DNA of 64,000 nucleotides from assembly GCA_002733995.1 (NCBI GenBank), contig NVXR01000007.1:549-64548 (forward strand), read 5' to 3'. Position numbers and translations under genes: made by a program. Positions 1 through 9,846 of this stretch are shown piece by piece; position 1 is the stretch's first letter; each line of letters begins with the position of its first letter. Source of the DNA: Desulfotalea sp. Lineage in GTDB: Bacteria > Desulfobacterota > Desulfobulbia > Desulfobulbales > Desulfocapsaceae. The notes below the pieces were generated by a model. The model worked only from the letters and a program-made list of their open reading frames with translations. It was not told the DNA's origin and did no database searches.

Positions 1-290
1 CCTGCCATGCCATCTGCCTCTACCGTCTTGTAGATGTGCATTCCGCCTTGCTCTCGACACATCTTTGAGACTTGGTGTCCAGCAACAATAATATCCCAGT
101 GTAAAATACCAAATATCACTAACTCAAAGACACCAGCGAATATCAATAATTTCTTTTTTGATGATCTTTCTTTTTCAGGTAGTCGCCGAATTACCGACAT
201 AATAATAACGGCAAATATCAACGAAATGAAACAAAACAATGTTGTCACAATCCATGATGTGTAATAGGTGGTTCCAAAGATCTCAATCAT
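1..290 (-). CDS. Short membrane protein, immunity-like (cut by window edge)
   Basis: The minus strand is open from an ATG at 290 to the window edge, giving 96 residues without a stop. The predicted protein has two hydrophobic helices (about residues 12-33 and 49-68) separated by a basic loop, then an exported or periplasmic start with a Cys and the pattern GGMHIYKTVE. The same layout (two helices, Cys, then GVKVYQTIE) occurs in the protein at 3793-4425, so the two look like paralogues flanking the lipase gene. Small two-helix proteins of this kind often lie beside lipase-type effectors, where an immunity role is suspected. That function is inference; the C-terminus is missing. Confidence 0.6.
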   Translation of the reverse strand, partial: MIEIFGTTYYTSWIVTTLFCFISLIFAVIIMSVIRRLPEKERSSKKKLLIFAGVFELVIFGILHWDIIVAGHQVSKMCREQGGMHIYKTVEADGMA

Positions 291-373
291 TGATAGGCTC
301 TTAATTAGCTAAATTTGTATTATGCTGATTTGAGAAATACACAATATTGTTATCCAAAATTTCACGCATGAGG

Positions 374-406
374 AAAGGGGTCAAGTCCGCTTTTAACTTT
401 AGTTCA
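374..406. repeat. Short dispersed repeat, copy 1
   Basis: The stretch around AGGGGTCAAGTCCGC followed by TTTTAACTTT matches, with a few changes, the stretch at 4571-4601 in the same orientation. It resembles short palindrome-associated sequences often found near Y1/REP-associated transposases, but no transposase is present here. I see nothing else in the gene-free stretch 291-631. Confidence 0.45.
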
Positions 407-631
407 GAGCTTTCAGTAACTGAAAACAAATTCCACCTCACTGTGCAGTACAGGATACACACAACAAAACTCTTGCACTGGAGTATCCCAACAATCATCG
501 CCAATCCATTTCTACATCTGTGTCGTAAGTGCTACATATTACGTCTGGTGCTCATTTGTACCGAAAGTTTGAACCAAATATTAAAAAATTAACAAACAAT
601 ACACTCTTTTTTTTTCTAGCTCTTCTGTGAT

Positions 632-3600
632 CTACGTCACACTTGCAACAGCGATGCTTTGTTCAAGGAGAGCTTTATCGGTGACAATGAACTTATTGAA
701 ATTCAATGAATAGAAAGCGCCTGTAAATGCTTCAGCAAAGTAAGCCTGAACCATGAAACGCTGTAAATTTGCCTCGATTAAATTATCAAAATTGGTGTTG
801 ATGAGCTGGCGGTTAATGTTGCTTAAACGTGCTTCATGCCCTCTTTCAAGCTGCTGTTCTATGGCGCTGGTGTATCTGTCTTCACCAAGGAATTTTTCAC
901 ATATCCAGAGCTTGTCTTCTTCGGTGAGGGCGATGGAAGTATTCAGTCCATTTGCTTTCTTGAGATCATTCAATCCTGACCATGTGGCTATAATAGCTGG
1001 AAACTGAGCTATGACTTCTTCCGGGCCCATGTCTATTATTCCCTGTACCTCGGAAACAAACTCTTGATTATTCTGGTAGTAGATATGAAGATCAACCACA
1101 TTGCCGAAACCACGCAGTAAAGGTAACCAGAAGGCTTGTTCATCCAACTGTGCAATGGTATTGATACCGGTTGAATGGCTTGTGTTGTCTGTGGTGATAC
1201 GGTCATCCAACTCAAATTCCATGTCCACCAGTCGGTGTTCTTCTCCGCCCTGGATGAAGCTTCCGTTGGCAATGATATGGTTGCCGTTTACCCATTCATC
1301 AGCCTGTGTCTGAGACAGATGGATCCGGGTGATACCAAGTTCATTTAATGAACGTAGTTCTCCTTCCTGACTGACGCCGTCCTGGTTGAGATCCTGCCAT
1401 AGGACCAACTGGTCAAAGAGCGTATCCTGACTGTCGATTACGCCGTCACGATTATCATCTATATTCTGGCCAAGTTCAGAAATGCCATCAATCTCCGAAT
1501 TGCCGAACACTTCGTTGATTCCATCAATAAAACCATTCTGGTTTTTATCATGGGCTAGTAGTCCGTCTTCCGGAGTGAACCAGCCTACACGTTCTGCTAT
1601 ACCATCTGCATCGAGATCGAAAAAGGCTGTGGAGTCATCGACTGAAACACTGCCGATTTTATCGTCATGGTTGAGATCAAATATCAGTGGATCGACACGT
1701 CTTCTCACAGTTGGATTGAACGATACTGGGACATCGTCTGGGGTATCATCAGGTGAATCACCAGAATCCGTTTCCGTTTCAAGCTTTATGCCTAGCGCTT
1801 TATCTATATAATTATAAAGAGTCAGGCCTCCATTTACGGTCAGGGTTGTGCCGCTTAATACATAGGTAAACTGTCTGTCATGGCTTATATATGTATTTGG
1901 CGGAGCTCCTTTCTCACGGGTTCCGCCGGTCAACCTGGTCCCATTGAGATAAACGAAACCTTTACGGTCGCTATCATCAATACGATCCTGATCATCAGCA
2001 ATATAGGTATCAATACCCTTTCCACCGTAGAGGTAATCGACACCAGTTCCACCATGCATGGTGTCTCGGCCCTTTCCACCGTAGAGGTAATCGGAACCTC
2101 CATTACCCTTTAGTATATCGTTACCATCCATTCCGTACAGATGATCGTTTTTGGAACCGCCAGCAATATCTGGATCTTCTTCGCTTGAGCCAAAAATGAA
2201 TTGCTGGTATTGGTCTTTTTTTGTGGCCAAATCAGTATATGGAGCATTAAGAGACTGCTTTCCAGTTGTCAAATCGGCGTAATAATAGCTTGGCAGGTTC
2301 GTATATACATCTGTATTCCATGGGTCATATGGATTTTTAGCGCCAGTATCATTGATGTTCTCATAAAATAACTGAACCAGAAAATTGGCACGGTCCTCCA
2401 GGTACTTGTCACTTAATTGACCGTTTGGAGTTGAGGAAGTATAAAGATCAAGCTCTCCATTCTTATTAAATTCCGTGTAATTCGCACCAATAACCGCAAA
2501 GGGGTTGATATTTGTCAGAGCGTAACGATAAGCGATATTGTCATGTGCCAGTGTATCTATTTCTGAGGCGGACAATGGGATATAATTGCCTTCGGCGTCG
2601 ATAGAGAAAAATGATTCGATGGTCTGACTTGGAGGATTGGGGAGTGTTGCAGTTATATCTTTGATATCTTGGTAAAGATCGTCGCGATTTGAATTATATT
2701 CACGGCCTGTGCGTTTGTTGAAATCAGAGTCAAAGAGAGAGCCTAATGCAGAAACGGTTGACTCCAGACTGTAGGCTCCAATATTAGATGATGCGAGAAG
2801 AATCCCCGTGACTGAATCGAGAGTAAGAGTCGAATCGATTTGGGCGAAAAGGTTGTAGACTGCAAGGGAATCAGTTATTGGCCCAATGCGGTGTGCGTCA
2901 TACCACCCTTCATTTATTTTTTCGGTAAATAACTGCTGCTGGTCGCCGGTTCCCGGCAAGTCACCAATCAGGGAGATCGAATCCCCCTCAATTCGAGTAT
3001 TAATAATTCCGCTACCCCATTCGCCACCAGCGCTACCGGTCTGACTGGACCCGCTTACATTTTCAGCTTCAGCTCTACGCAACAGGTCAAAAAAACCTTC
3101 ACTGGTAAGAGCAAACTCACTGAGATTGGTGTCAAATCCTGGCGCATTGAATGTCAGTGTTGATGCAACCAGATCCGGTGCTATTCTGCTCAGGATCATT
3201 GCCAGATGACCGCCCAGTGAGTGTCCGGTAACTGCTACATTGTCTGCAATCTCCAAACCTCCACCCTCGTTTTCGCCCGTAGCTGTAACTACAACGCTGG
3301 TCCTCTCCAGCATGGCGGGTGTTGCGATTACTTCCCCGTGCCCTTCCCCAACCCAAACCGTTGTTTCTTTGTGAAAAATGTACTGTGTTACCGTCGATCC
3401 TACAGGGAACATCAGCCGTTGGTACCAATTGTACATCGCAATGCCTTGATCGATAGCGATCCCGTTAGCACCAATATCTGCAACGTCTGTTGTCACGTCA
3501 GCCCAGGATTCTGTTTCACGTATCGCTATGAATATCTTGTCGGATGTGTCCTTGAAAACAGTGCCTGAAAATCCGCTTGCTGGATCGGTGTATTGGTCTA

Positions 3601-3778
3601 TTACGGTGTACATATTGGCGAATGCTATGGCTTGGGTTTCGGACATTCCTTTGCCAGCATCCATAAGAGCATCTGTATAGGAAGCATTGTCTTGCCCAAA
3701 CATATCTTTTGATAAATTCTCAGCATATGCAGCTTCTGATAGCAATGCTTGCCAATAGTAATCTTCCATATTTATCAT
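632..3778 (-). CDS. RTX and EF-hand-like calcium-binding lipase (class 3 fold)
   Basis: This 1048-residue protein probably hydrolyses lipid esters. A class 3 lipase-type domain covers about residues 1-300, with the nucleophile elbow GHSLGG (Ser near 187). Around residues 535-600 there are glycine/aspartate nonapeptide repeats of the RTX type (GGKGRD, GGTGVD, GGKGID), which form calcium-bound beta-rolls. Further on, about 690-820, several EF-hand-like loops appear (DLNHDDK, DKNQNGF, DDNRDGV, DLNQDGV). There is no N-terminal signal peptide, as expected for type I secretion, but no ABC/HlyD exporter is in the window. The start has AAGGG six bases upstream. It follows the membrane protein gene at 3793-4425 by 14 bases, so the two are probably cotranscribed. 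A toxin role is inferred only from the flanking immunity-like genes. Confidence 0.8.
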   Translation of the reverse strand: MINMEDYYWQALLSEAAYAENLSKDMFGQDNASYTDALMDAGKGMSETQAIAFANMYTVIDQYTDPASGFSGTVFKDTSDKIFIAIRETESWADVTTDVADIGANGIAIDQGIAMYNWYQRLMFPVGSTVTQYIFHKETTVWVGEGHGEVIATPAMLERTSVVVTATGENEGGGLEIADNVAVTGHSLGGHLAMILSRIAPDLVASTLTFNAPGFDTNLSEFALTSEGFFDLLRRAEAENVSGSSQTGSAGGEWGSGIINTRIEGDSISLIGDLPGTGDQQQLFTEKINEGWYDAHRIGPITDSLAVYNLFAQIDSTLTLDSVTGILLASSNIGAYSLESTVSALGSLFDSDFNKRTGREYNSNRDDLYQDIKDITATLPNPPSQTIESFFSIDAEGNYIPLSASEIDTLAHDNIAYRYALTNINPFAVIGANYTEFNKNGELDLYTSSTPNGQLSDKYLEDRANFLVQLFYENINDTGAKNPYDPWNTDVYTNLPSYYYADLTTGKQSLNAPYTDLATKKDQYQQFIFGSSEEDPDIAGGSKNDHLYGMDGNDILKGNGGSDYLYGGKGRDTMHGGTGVDYLYGGKGIDTYIADDQDRIDDSDRKGFVYLNGTRLTGGTREKGAPPNTYISHDRQFTYVLSGTTLTVNGGLTLYNYIDKALGIKLETETDSGDSPDDTPDDVPVSFNPTVRRRVDPLIFDLNHDDKIGSVSVDDSTAFFDLDADGIAERVGWFTPEDGLLAHDKNQNGFIDGINEVFGNSEIDGISELGQNIDDNRDGVIDSQDTLFDQLVLWQDLNQDGVSQEGELRSLNELGITRIHLSQTQADEWVNGNHIIANGSFIQGGEEHRLVDMEFELDDRITTDNTSHSTGINTIAQLDEQAFWLPLLRGFGNVVDLHIYYQNNQEFVSEVQGIIDMGPEEVIAQFPAIIATWSGLNDLKKANGLNTSIALTEEDKLWICEKFLGEDRYTSAIEQQLERGHEARLSNINRQLINTNFDNLIEANLQRFMVQAYFAEAFTGAFYSLNFNKFIVTDKALLEQSIAVASVT

Positions 3779-3792
3779 TAGATACCCTTATT

Positions 3793-4425
3793 TCAGTTAG
3801 TTGATTTAGTGAAAATTTGTAAAACAAAATCCTTTTCTTTTGATACTTCAAGTTCTTCAAAATCTTCGTCATTATATTTTCTCGCCAACACAGATCTACA
3901 ACCTTCACCTTTATTAGGAGCAGGAGTGAAATTAGTTAGTATCCATCCAAAATCTCGAGAGAATGAGTTTTTTTCTCCTATAACTTTCAGTGTTTGCTTG
4001 TTAAATAAGACCCTTTGGTAATTATTAATTCTCAAAAAGAAGTTATTTATGTATGGATTTATTTGACGCTTCCACTCGAACCGATCACCGAGCAACTTCA
4101 TGTTCAGCACTCCTCTGGAATTCATAAACAAAGGTTTCCCCTCCTCATCCCAATACTCAGCAGGCAGCTCAATGGTTTGATACACCTTCACACCAGCCTC
4201 TGTTTCACAAAGATGGTTGAAGTAGATTCTTCCGGCAATTTCATCGGCGACAGGAAACAGCAGCATGATTAGAAAAACCGCAATCCCTCCTGCAATCTTG
4301 AGAGTCAGAGATTTTTTGATACACTTTTTGCCCACCAAAAACGCCAAGGCAAGGCACATCGGTACCCACAATACAATCAAAAACAATGGCCCGGTCAAAA
4401 CTATAAAACCTAACAATGTATCCAT
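3793..4425 (-). CDS. Membrane protein, immunity-like partner of the lipase
   Basis: A 210-residue protein with two N-terminal hydrophobic helices (about 5-30 and 42-62), then a soluble domain with the pattern C-x4-AGVKVYQTIE. The frame is open up to a TTG at 4497, but the ATG at 4425 places the first membrane helix at the N-terminus and is preferred. The domain order matches the partial protein at 1-290. It lies 14 bases upstream of the lipase gene on the same strand. Membrane-anchored proteins with this Cys/YxT signature are seen beside lipase-class effectors, so protection of the producer is the favoured guess; there is no direct evidence here. Confidence 0.6.
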   Translation of the reverse strand: MDTLLGFIVLTGPLFLIVLWVPMCLALAFLVGKKCIKKSLTLKIAGGIAVFLIMLLFPVADEIAGRIYFNHLCETEAGVKVYQTIELPAEYWDEEGKPLFMNSRGVLNMKLLGDRFEWKRQINPYINNFFLRINNYQRVLFNKQTLKVIGEKNSFSRDFGWILTNFTPAPNKGEGCRSVLARKYNDEDFEELEVSKEKDFVLQIFTKSTN

Positions 4426-4570
4426 AAATATACCTATTCCATTAATGAAACTGTGAAATTGATGTTTAATTAGAGGAGCACTTACTTGATTTGACAACTA
4501 TTAGTTTTTAAAGGTATTTTACCTTCTCCAGAGGAGGGTATTCATACTTTTACAAAAAGGGTTAGCCATT

Positions 4571-4601
4571 AAAAGAGGACAAATCCGCTTTTAACTCTTT
4601 G
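4571..4601. repeat. Short dispersed repeat, copy 2
   Basis: AAAAGAGGACAAATCCGC followed by TTTTAACTC resembles the stretch at 374-406 and has the same orientation. The two copies bracket the lipase gene and its upstream membrane protein gene. The function is unknown; it may be the trace of a small mobile repeat. Confidence 0.4.
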
Positions 4602-4787
4602 CTACTTACTTCTAAATAAGTCTTAGTTGTTCTGGATTAATCCTGTCTTTTTAATCCATCTCCTCACTCTAAATTTCATTTATTAAAGAGTATTCCAACC
4701 ACAAATTCACAGCCTGTCCACCCCGAGTGCAGATTATTAAAGAGTCACAGTGGTCACCAAAAATCTCCCGGTCATCGCAATACCGAA

Positions 4788-4910
4788 TTACAGATCACCA
4801 TCGTCAAGCCACTTCTGCACCAGTGCTGAAAGTGCCGCATGTTGTGCATGGTCTCTATTTGTAAAGAATGCACCTATAGGCATAACATCGTAATGGAACA
4901 GGTGGCAGAT
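4788..4910 (-). pseudogene. C-terminal remnant of an unrecognised gene
   Basis: The minus strand carries a 40-codon open stretch ending in TAA at 4788. Its translation looks like the natural end of a soluble protein (segments HYDVMPIGAFF, NRDHAQHAAL, VQKWLDDGDL), with ordinary amino-acid composition. A TAG closes the frame immediately upstream and there is no credible start or ribosome site, so it looks like the tail of a gene whose front has been lost. I do not recognise the family. Confidence 0.35.
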
Positions 4911-5084
4911 CTATGTAAGACCTGAAAATCCAATATCAAACTGCCTTGACAGGGCACTTGGTTGCTAGGCGTACAGTTAACATAAATTTCCTAACCTATT
5001 TGTGACATAAATCATATTACCACGGGTGTTTACCATGATTCGTCTATCCTTTATGTTTTGTTCCAAAAAATTAAACACTTACGC

Positions 5085-5420
5085 TAGTGAAGTAATTCGA
5101 AAGAAATAATAGAACAATGGAGTTAGGCATCTAAACAGTGTTCGTAATAGGGAGCAGACCGAAAGCGCCGATTAAAACCGGTAAAGGATAGAGACTGAAA
5201 GAGTCTTGTGGTGAAGATCTAGCAAATCACATCAGCCTCGAGTCATGCGGCATACAGTAATGTGGTGGCTGAAGCGTTGACAGAGGGAAGCACAGGCGGG
5301 CTATTGAGCTCCGAACTTACCAGCTTTCGGGTGCCGACCACGTAGTCTGATGGGGAAGGCAACACGTTCTGCCGCGATACTATGCGAGTTGCGGAACGGC
5401 CCGGCGGAGTCTTAGAACTT
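5085..5420 (+). ncRNA. Highly structured RNA-like region, possible group II intron remnant
   Basis: This part of the gene-free stretch 4426-5697 has no coding potential but many local hairpins: GACT-GAAAG-AGTC near 5188, GGCA-ACACGTTC-TGCC near 5358, and CCGC...GCGG just after. It is richer in G and purine motifs than its surroundings. Purine-rich strings with GAAA-type loops ahead of a maturase gene are typical of the 5' domain of bacterial group II introns. No reverse transcriptase gene follows, no clear GUGYG 5' end is visible, and I could not find domain V, so it would be a remnant. A different structured RNA is also possible. Nothing further is recognisable in 5421-5697. Confidence 0.35.
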
Positions 5421-5697
5421 GGCGAAAAAATCCAGAATATTGAGCAGTTATGGAGTTTACTTTTGTTTGCTACTCAAAATGGGAGGACTACAGAACCTCT
5501 TTAGGAGTTTATTGTTTAATTACAATTCTTTATGCCGTGTTTTGAAATGAATAAGGTTGATAGAAAGTTTCATGTTGGCCCCTTAGTTCATTCGGATTGA
5601 TTTTTTGTGACGATTGAGAGTTGTGCTCTTTGATAAAATGTATGAAGTAATTTCGTGTTTTCAAACGTTAACCTGCAGTCTTCATGAGAATTGTGGG

Positions 5698-6690
5698 TTA
5701 GCGTAAAGCATCCAGACATCTATACAGTTCACAGATTAGGGGTGAATTTTGTACCCCGTTGTAGTGGATTCGGCTTGGACAATCTCCGGGACAACGTTTT
5801 AGTAGCGGGCAATTATCACAGTTGTGGGACTGGAGTCGAATGGTCGTGAGGGGTGACTTGTTTGCAAAAGATGGGGCCGATATTGAGCCGCAACTAAAGG
5901 TTGGGTCGCCAATTGTCTGACCACAGGCAAACAAACTGCCGTCCGGTTGTACGGCAATACTACGTCCTGAGGCCCCGTGACAAAAGGCACCTCTGGAAGT
6001 TGTATTTTTTATACGTTCCATTTCCCGCAGGAGGATAGGGCGACTTCGTCTTGCATTTAAGGCGTTTAAGGTTTGCACCAGGGTGGTAATGCCCCTGTGC
6101 AACTGCTCGTGGGAAGGAAGACAAATATTTGAGCTGATGCCTCTGCCTTTTGCAACCAGGAGATCAAGGCCAATTCCTCGACAGCTCTTATAGCCTGCGA
6201 GCATGAAGGCAAGTTTGTCGAGGGAGAGAATGTTTTTATTGGTGATGACGGTGGTCACTCTGAATGGCACGTCCGCCTCTTCGAGTAGTCCGATTCCACG
6301 TAGGGTCTTATCGGCATAACCACGAAGTTCTTCCTGTATGTCCGGTGGTCCATCAATACTCACTCCCACCTGTATCTGGTACCTCTTAAAGAGGTTTATC
6401 AGAGAAGGTGTGAGCAGGGTGCCGTTGGTCTGAATCGCAAGACGTGGAGGCCATGTCATTTGACGACTCTTCTGGGCAACTCTTTCAATGATATCCGGGA
6501 CCATGGTTGGTTCGCCCCCCGTTAGCTGGATGAAAAGAGGTTGTCCGTTATCCGCTAAATTCAGTATGGTATCACACACCTTGTCCGACATGTTCAGCCC
6601 CTGCTCACCGGCCGACTGGTGGCAATATTGACAGTGAATATTGCAGTGACTGGTGATTGTCAAAATGAGGTATTGAAGAGAGTGGAACAT
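5698..6690 (-). CDS. Radical SAM/SPASM domain enzyme
   Basis: A 330-residue iron-sulfur enzyme. The N-terminal radical SAM core has CNIHCQYC (CX3CX2C) at residues 16-23 for the SAM-binding 4Fe-4S cluster and GGEPT shortly after. The C-terminal third has a complete SPASM arrangement: a Cys, then a Gly/Cys pair, CX2CX5CX3C (CDNCPLLKRCPGDC) and a final Cys, predicting two auxiliary clusters. SPASM enzymes usually modify peptides or proteins, although some act on tetrapyrroles (the AhbC/AhbD branch of haem synthesis). The start at 6690 has AAAGG upstream. It is the last gene of the cobalamin-riboswitch operon, 64 bases after chlI, and no candidate precursor peptide is visible beside it. The substrate is unknown. 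Confidence 0.8.
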   Translation of the reverse strand: MFHSLQYLILTITSHCNIHCQYCHQSAGEQGLNMSDKVCDTILNLADNGQPLFIQLTGGEPTMVPDIIERVAQKSRQMTWPPRLAIQTNGTLLTPSLINLFKRYQIQVGVSIDGPPDIQEELRGYADKTLRGIGLLEEADVPFRVTTVITNKNILSLDKLAFMLAGYKSCRGIGLDLLVAKGRGISSNICLPSHEQLHRGITTLVQTLNALNARRSRPILLREMERIKNTTSRGAFCHGASGRSIAVQPDGSLFACGQTIGDPTFSCGSISAPSFANKSPLTTIRLQSHNCDNCPLLKRCPGDCPSRIHYNGVQNSPLICELYRCLDALR

Positions 6691-6754
6691 CAGAAAAAAA
6701 CCTTTGTTGTCTTTGTTCTCTTGACGATCTCGCGGCTAATTACCGGGCTGTCGA

Positions 6755-7810
6755 TCATACCTTTGTCGCTCTTTTTGCTGCCCGAAATTCATGTATATTA
6801 TCTGGGATATCCATAAGCGGTTGGCGCCTCACTCTATGGGGGAGTGCCAGCTCGGCTGCCTCCTGAATATCGACAAGTTCTACCTCGGTATGGCCGTAAT
6901 ATGCCGCCAGGGTTTTGGCTGTTTTCAGGATGATGATATCACCCCTGTGTCCGTCGACGCCCACTTCAACACAGCTCTTGGCGATTTCTCCGAGGAGGTC
7001 TCTTGAAATTGTTACAAGCTTGTACAAGGCCTTGGCCTGGGTTATCCGCAGGGCAATGGCGGCAGACTCCTTTTCCCAGCGGGCGGCAAAGTGAACCGGG
7101 TCGCTATCAAATTCAATTCGCTGTTCCATTATTTTCACCCGGTCCTGGATATCGACGATACCGCCAATGTTGACACAGAGTCCAAAGCGGTCAAGGAGTT
7201 GCGGCCTGAGCTCGCCCTCCTCCGGATTCATCGTGCCAACCAAGGTGAAACGGGCGGGGTGGGAAAAGCTGATACCTTCACGTTCCAGGGTATTGACACC
7301 CATTGCCGCGGAGTCTAAAAGGACGTCAACGACATGGTCATCCAGCAGATTGACTTCGTCGACATAGAGGATGCCCCTATGGGCGAGGGCGAGGAGACCG
7401 GGCTCTACCCTTTTTTCTCCTTTTTTCAAAGCATGCTCAAGATCGAGGGTTCCGACAACCCTGTCTTCGGTGGCCCCCACCGGTAATTCAACGACCCGGA
7501 CCCGGCGCTTGAGGCTGACGACCTCGCTGGGCCCTTGGGGTGCAGGCAGACCGAGGTTTGCACAGATATTGACGTGATCTTCATAGTCCTTTTCTGGGTC
7601 AAGTTGGAAGGTGCTGCCTTCAATAACGCTGATCGTTGGTAGAATCTCCGCTAGCGCTCGTACCGCAGTGGATTTTGCCGTACCTTTTTCACCCCTGATA
7701 AGGACTCCGGAGAGCCCTGGGGTGATGATGTTGAGGACAAGGGCAAGCTTCATTTTTTCCTGTCCGACTATTGCGGCAAAGGGGTAGGCTGGAATTTTTT
7801 TGTTGTTCAT
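6755..7810 (-). CDS. Magnesium/cobalt chelatase AAA+ subunit, ChlI/BchI type
   Basis: A 351-residue AAA+ ATPase with Walker [10 protein letters not shown] and a Walker B region with DEVNLLDDH, the signature of the I subunit of class I metal chelatases. In these enzymes the I and D subunits form a stacked ring that drives metal insertion by the large H/CobN subunit. Its ATG overlaps the stop of chlD (ATGA), so the two are translationally coupled. No chlorophyll genes are present, and with a CobN homologue in the same operon the partner is almost certainly CobN. ChlI/ChlD-like proteins are known to stand in for CobS/CobT in many genomes. Confidence 0.9.
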   Translation of the reverse strand: MNNKKIPAYPFAAIVGQEKMKLALVLNIITPGLSGVLIRGEKGTAKSTAVRALAEILPTISVIEGSTFQLDPEKDYEDHVNICANLGLPAPQGPSEVVSLKRRVRVVELPVGATEDRVVGTLDLEHALKKGEKRVEPGLLALAHRGILYVDEVNLLDDHVVDVLLDSAAMGVNTLEREGISFSHPARFTLVGTMNPEEGELRPQLLDRFGLCVNIGGIVDIQDRVKIMEQRIEFDSDPVHFAARWEKESAAIALRITQAKALYKLVTISRDLLGEIAKSCVEVGVDGHRGDIIILKTAKTLAAYYGHTEVELVDIQEAAELALPHRVRRQPLMDIPDNIHEFRAAKRATKV

Positions 7811-9843
7811 CGTTGTTCCCTTATCATACCTACAAGTTCTTCGGCTTGCAGGTCGCTGGTTTTGAAATATTCTGCCCCTAGGGCAGAGGCAAGTTTTTTG
7901 GCGAGATCAAAGGTGACCAGACCTTCTTCTTCGGTGTCGACAACTATGTATTTTATGCGTTGTTCCTGGCCCATGGCTGTTGCCAGTCTCTGCATCTCTA
8001 ATACCGGTTTCTCTTCACCTATACTGACATTGGTTTTTCCATCGGTTAAGATGATTACAATTGGTCTCCCCGTTGGTTCCCGGACCAGGTAGTTGCGCAC
8101 AAGCTCATAGCTTTTCACCAGTCCTGCAGAGAGTGGGGTCCGTCCTCCAACCGGCATTTCAGCCAGCATTTTTCCGGCAAGCTCCACGGAGCTGGTGATG
8201 GGCAGGTTGACATGGGCCTCGGTCCTACGAAAAGAGATCATACAGACTTTGTCTCGCTTCTGGTAAGCGTCAAGCAATAGCGAGATGATAGCGCTTTTAG
8301 AGGCGGTCATTCGCCCTCTTGCCCCCATAGAACCGGAGCCATCGACGACAAAGACCAGAAGATTGCCAATCTTTTTTTCTCGTATCTTAATCCGGATGTC
8401 TGAGGGAGTAAGCAGGATGGCGAGTGTGTTGTTGCCATTTGTGGTCGTGTTAATTTTTTTCTTGCGGCTCAATTGAAAGGGTGCGGCCGCCCGGATGGTT
8501 GCATCAAGAGCAATATCTCCTTTAACACCGGCCCCTCCAGAGGGGCTTGCCTTGATGTAGCGGCCCTGTTTTTGAGAAATTCTGGACCGTGATCTGCGGC
8601 CTGAGGCTGTGCGGGTTAGCCGGTCTTTTTTGCTGCTGATTTGCTTAATTTTAAAGGGCTCTCCGACGGCAAAAACCTGATCCTCTCCTCCTGAAGAAGG
8701 TGTTTCTTCGGGGGCCTCCCCCTTGGTGCTTTTTTTATTGTCTTTATCTTCCTCGCCTTCAGAATCTGCCGTTTTTTCCTCTTGTGTTGTGTTTTGCGGG
8801 GATTCCTCTTGTGACGATTGAGGTGACTGCTTTTGTTCTTCTGGAGCTTCTGTTTCTTTGCATTTTTCTTCAGCTGGTGGCGGTTCTGTATCTCTAGTCC
8901 GATGGAGAAGAGCCATGGGGGCAACTCTGGCAATATGGACATGGGTTACCAGGCTTAGCCCCTCATAGGCCGCAAGAGCCAGGGCGGCTTGCTCGATCAC
9001 CAGATCGGCCCTGTGTCCGGCCACATTATTGGAGGTGCAGAGTTCCGAGATGAACATTCTCATATGACCTGGGAGCTTAACCGTGCCTAACTTTTGCCGT
9101 GCCTGTTCAATACGGTTCTGAAGCCGGTCGGATGCCTCTTGGTAGCGGTTGCGGAACTCATTTGCATCCTGGTCAAATGCTTCTCGCCGTAAAAGAAGCT
9201 CTACTCTTTGGTCGATATTTTCAATGCTTTTTACCTCGATGCAGAAGCCAAAACGATCAAGCAGCTGTGGCCTGAGATCTCCTTCTTCCGGGTTCATCGT
9301 GCCAATGAGAATAAGTCTGGCAGGATGGTTGTAACTCATCCCCTCCCGCTCTATAACATTCCTGCCAGAGGCGGCGGCCTCCAGTATAAGGTCCGCTATA
9401 TGGTCATCAAGCAAGTTGACCTCGTCGATGTAGAGCAATGACCTGTGGGCTTCTGCCAGCAGACCCGGCTGTAATATCGTCTCTCCTGATGTAATGGCTC
9501 TGGAAAAATCAATACCACCAACAACCCGGTCTTCGGTTACGTTCAGCGGCAGATTGACGAGTCTTGTTTTACGGAATATGCCTTTGGGATTTGTACCTTT
9601 TTGCCTGCAGTCCTGGCAATAATCTTCAGGTTTGGCCGGGTCACAGGAAAAACGACAACCGATGACGACCTTAATGTCCGGCAATAGGGCGGCAAGTCCC
9701 CTCACGGCTGTGGATTTAGCTGTGCCCTTTTCACCGCGAATAAGCATACCGCCAATGGCTGGATTTATTGCATTGAGCAGGAGACCGAGTTGTAAGTCTT
9801 CCTGACCGACGAGTGCGGTAAATGGATATGTTGTATATTTCAT
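7807..9843 (-). CDS. Chelatase subunit ChlD/BchD type (AAA+ plus von Willebrand A)
   Basis: 678 residues in three parts. Residues 1-320 are an AAA+ module that keeps Walker [10 protein letters not shown]. It carries a Cys-rich insert (C-x3-C, then CQDC, near residues 62-78). Residues about 330-420 are an acidic, Gln/Pro/Ser/Lys-rich linker. Residues about 490-678 are a von Willebrand A domain with a MIDAS motif DGSGSMG. This is the D subunit that links the I ring to the catalytic subunit. The gene sits between a TonB-dependent receptor gene and chlI with gaps of only a few bases. The retained Walker A and Cys pattern suggest an ATP-competent version. Confidence 0.9.
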   Translation of the reverse strand: MKYTTYPFTALVGQEDLQLGLLLNAINPAIGGMLIRGEKGTAKSTAVRGLAALLPDIKVVIGCRFSCDPAKPEDYCQDCRQKGTNPKGIFRKTRLVNLPLNVTEDRVVGGIDFSRAITSGETILQPGLLAEAHRSLLYIDEVNLLDDHIADLILEAAASGRNVIEREGMSYNHPARLILIGTMNPEEGDLRPQLLDRFGFCIEVKSIENIDQRVELLLRREAFDQDANEFRNRYQEASDRLQNRIEQARQKLGTVKLPGHMRMFISELCTSNNVAGHRADLVIEQAALALAAYEGLSLVTHVHIARVAPMALLHRTRDTEPPPAEEKCKETEAPEEQKQSPQSSQEESPQNTTQEEKTADSEGEEDKDNKKSTKGEAPEETPSSGGEDQVFAVGEPFKIKQISSKKDRLTRTASGRRSRSRISQKQGRYIKASPSGGAGVKGDIALDATIRAAAPFQLSRKKKINTTTNGNNTLAILLTPSDIRIKIREKKIGNLLVFVVDGSGSMGARGRMTASKSAIISLLLDAYQKRDKVCMISFRRTEAHVNLPITSSVELAGKMLAEMPVGGRTPLSAGLVKSYELVRNYLVREPTGRPIVIILTDGKTNVSIGEEKPVLEMQRLATAMGQEQRIKYIVVDTEEEGLVTFDLAKKLASALGAEYFKTSDLQAEELVGMIREQR

Positions 9844-9846
9844 GAT

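Noticed and set aside
34..592. Short plus- and minus-strand frames at the left edge
   Set aside because: Those in 34-264 oppose the membrane protein gene on the minus strand; those in 301-592 lack ribosome sites and protein-like composition.
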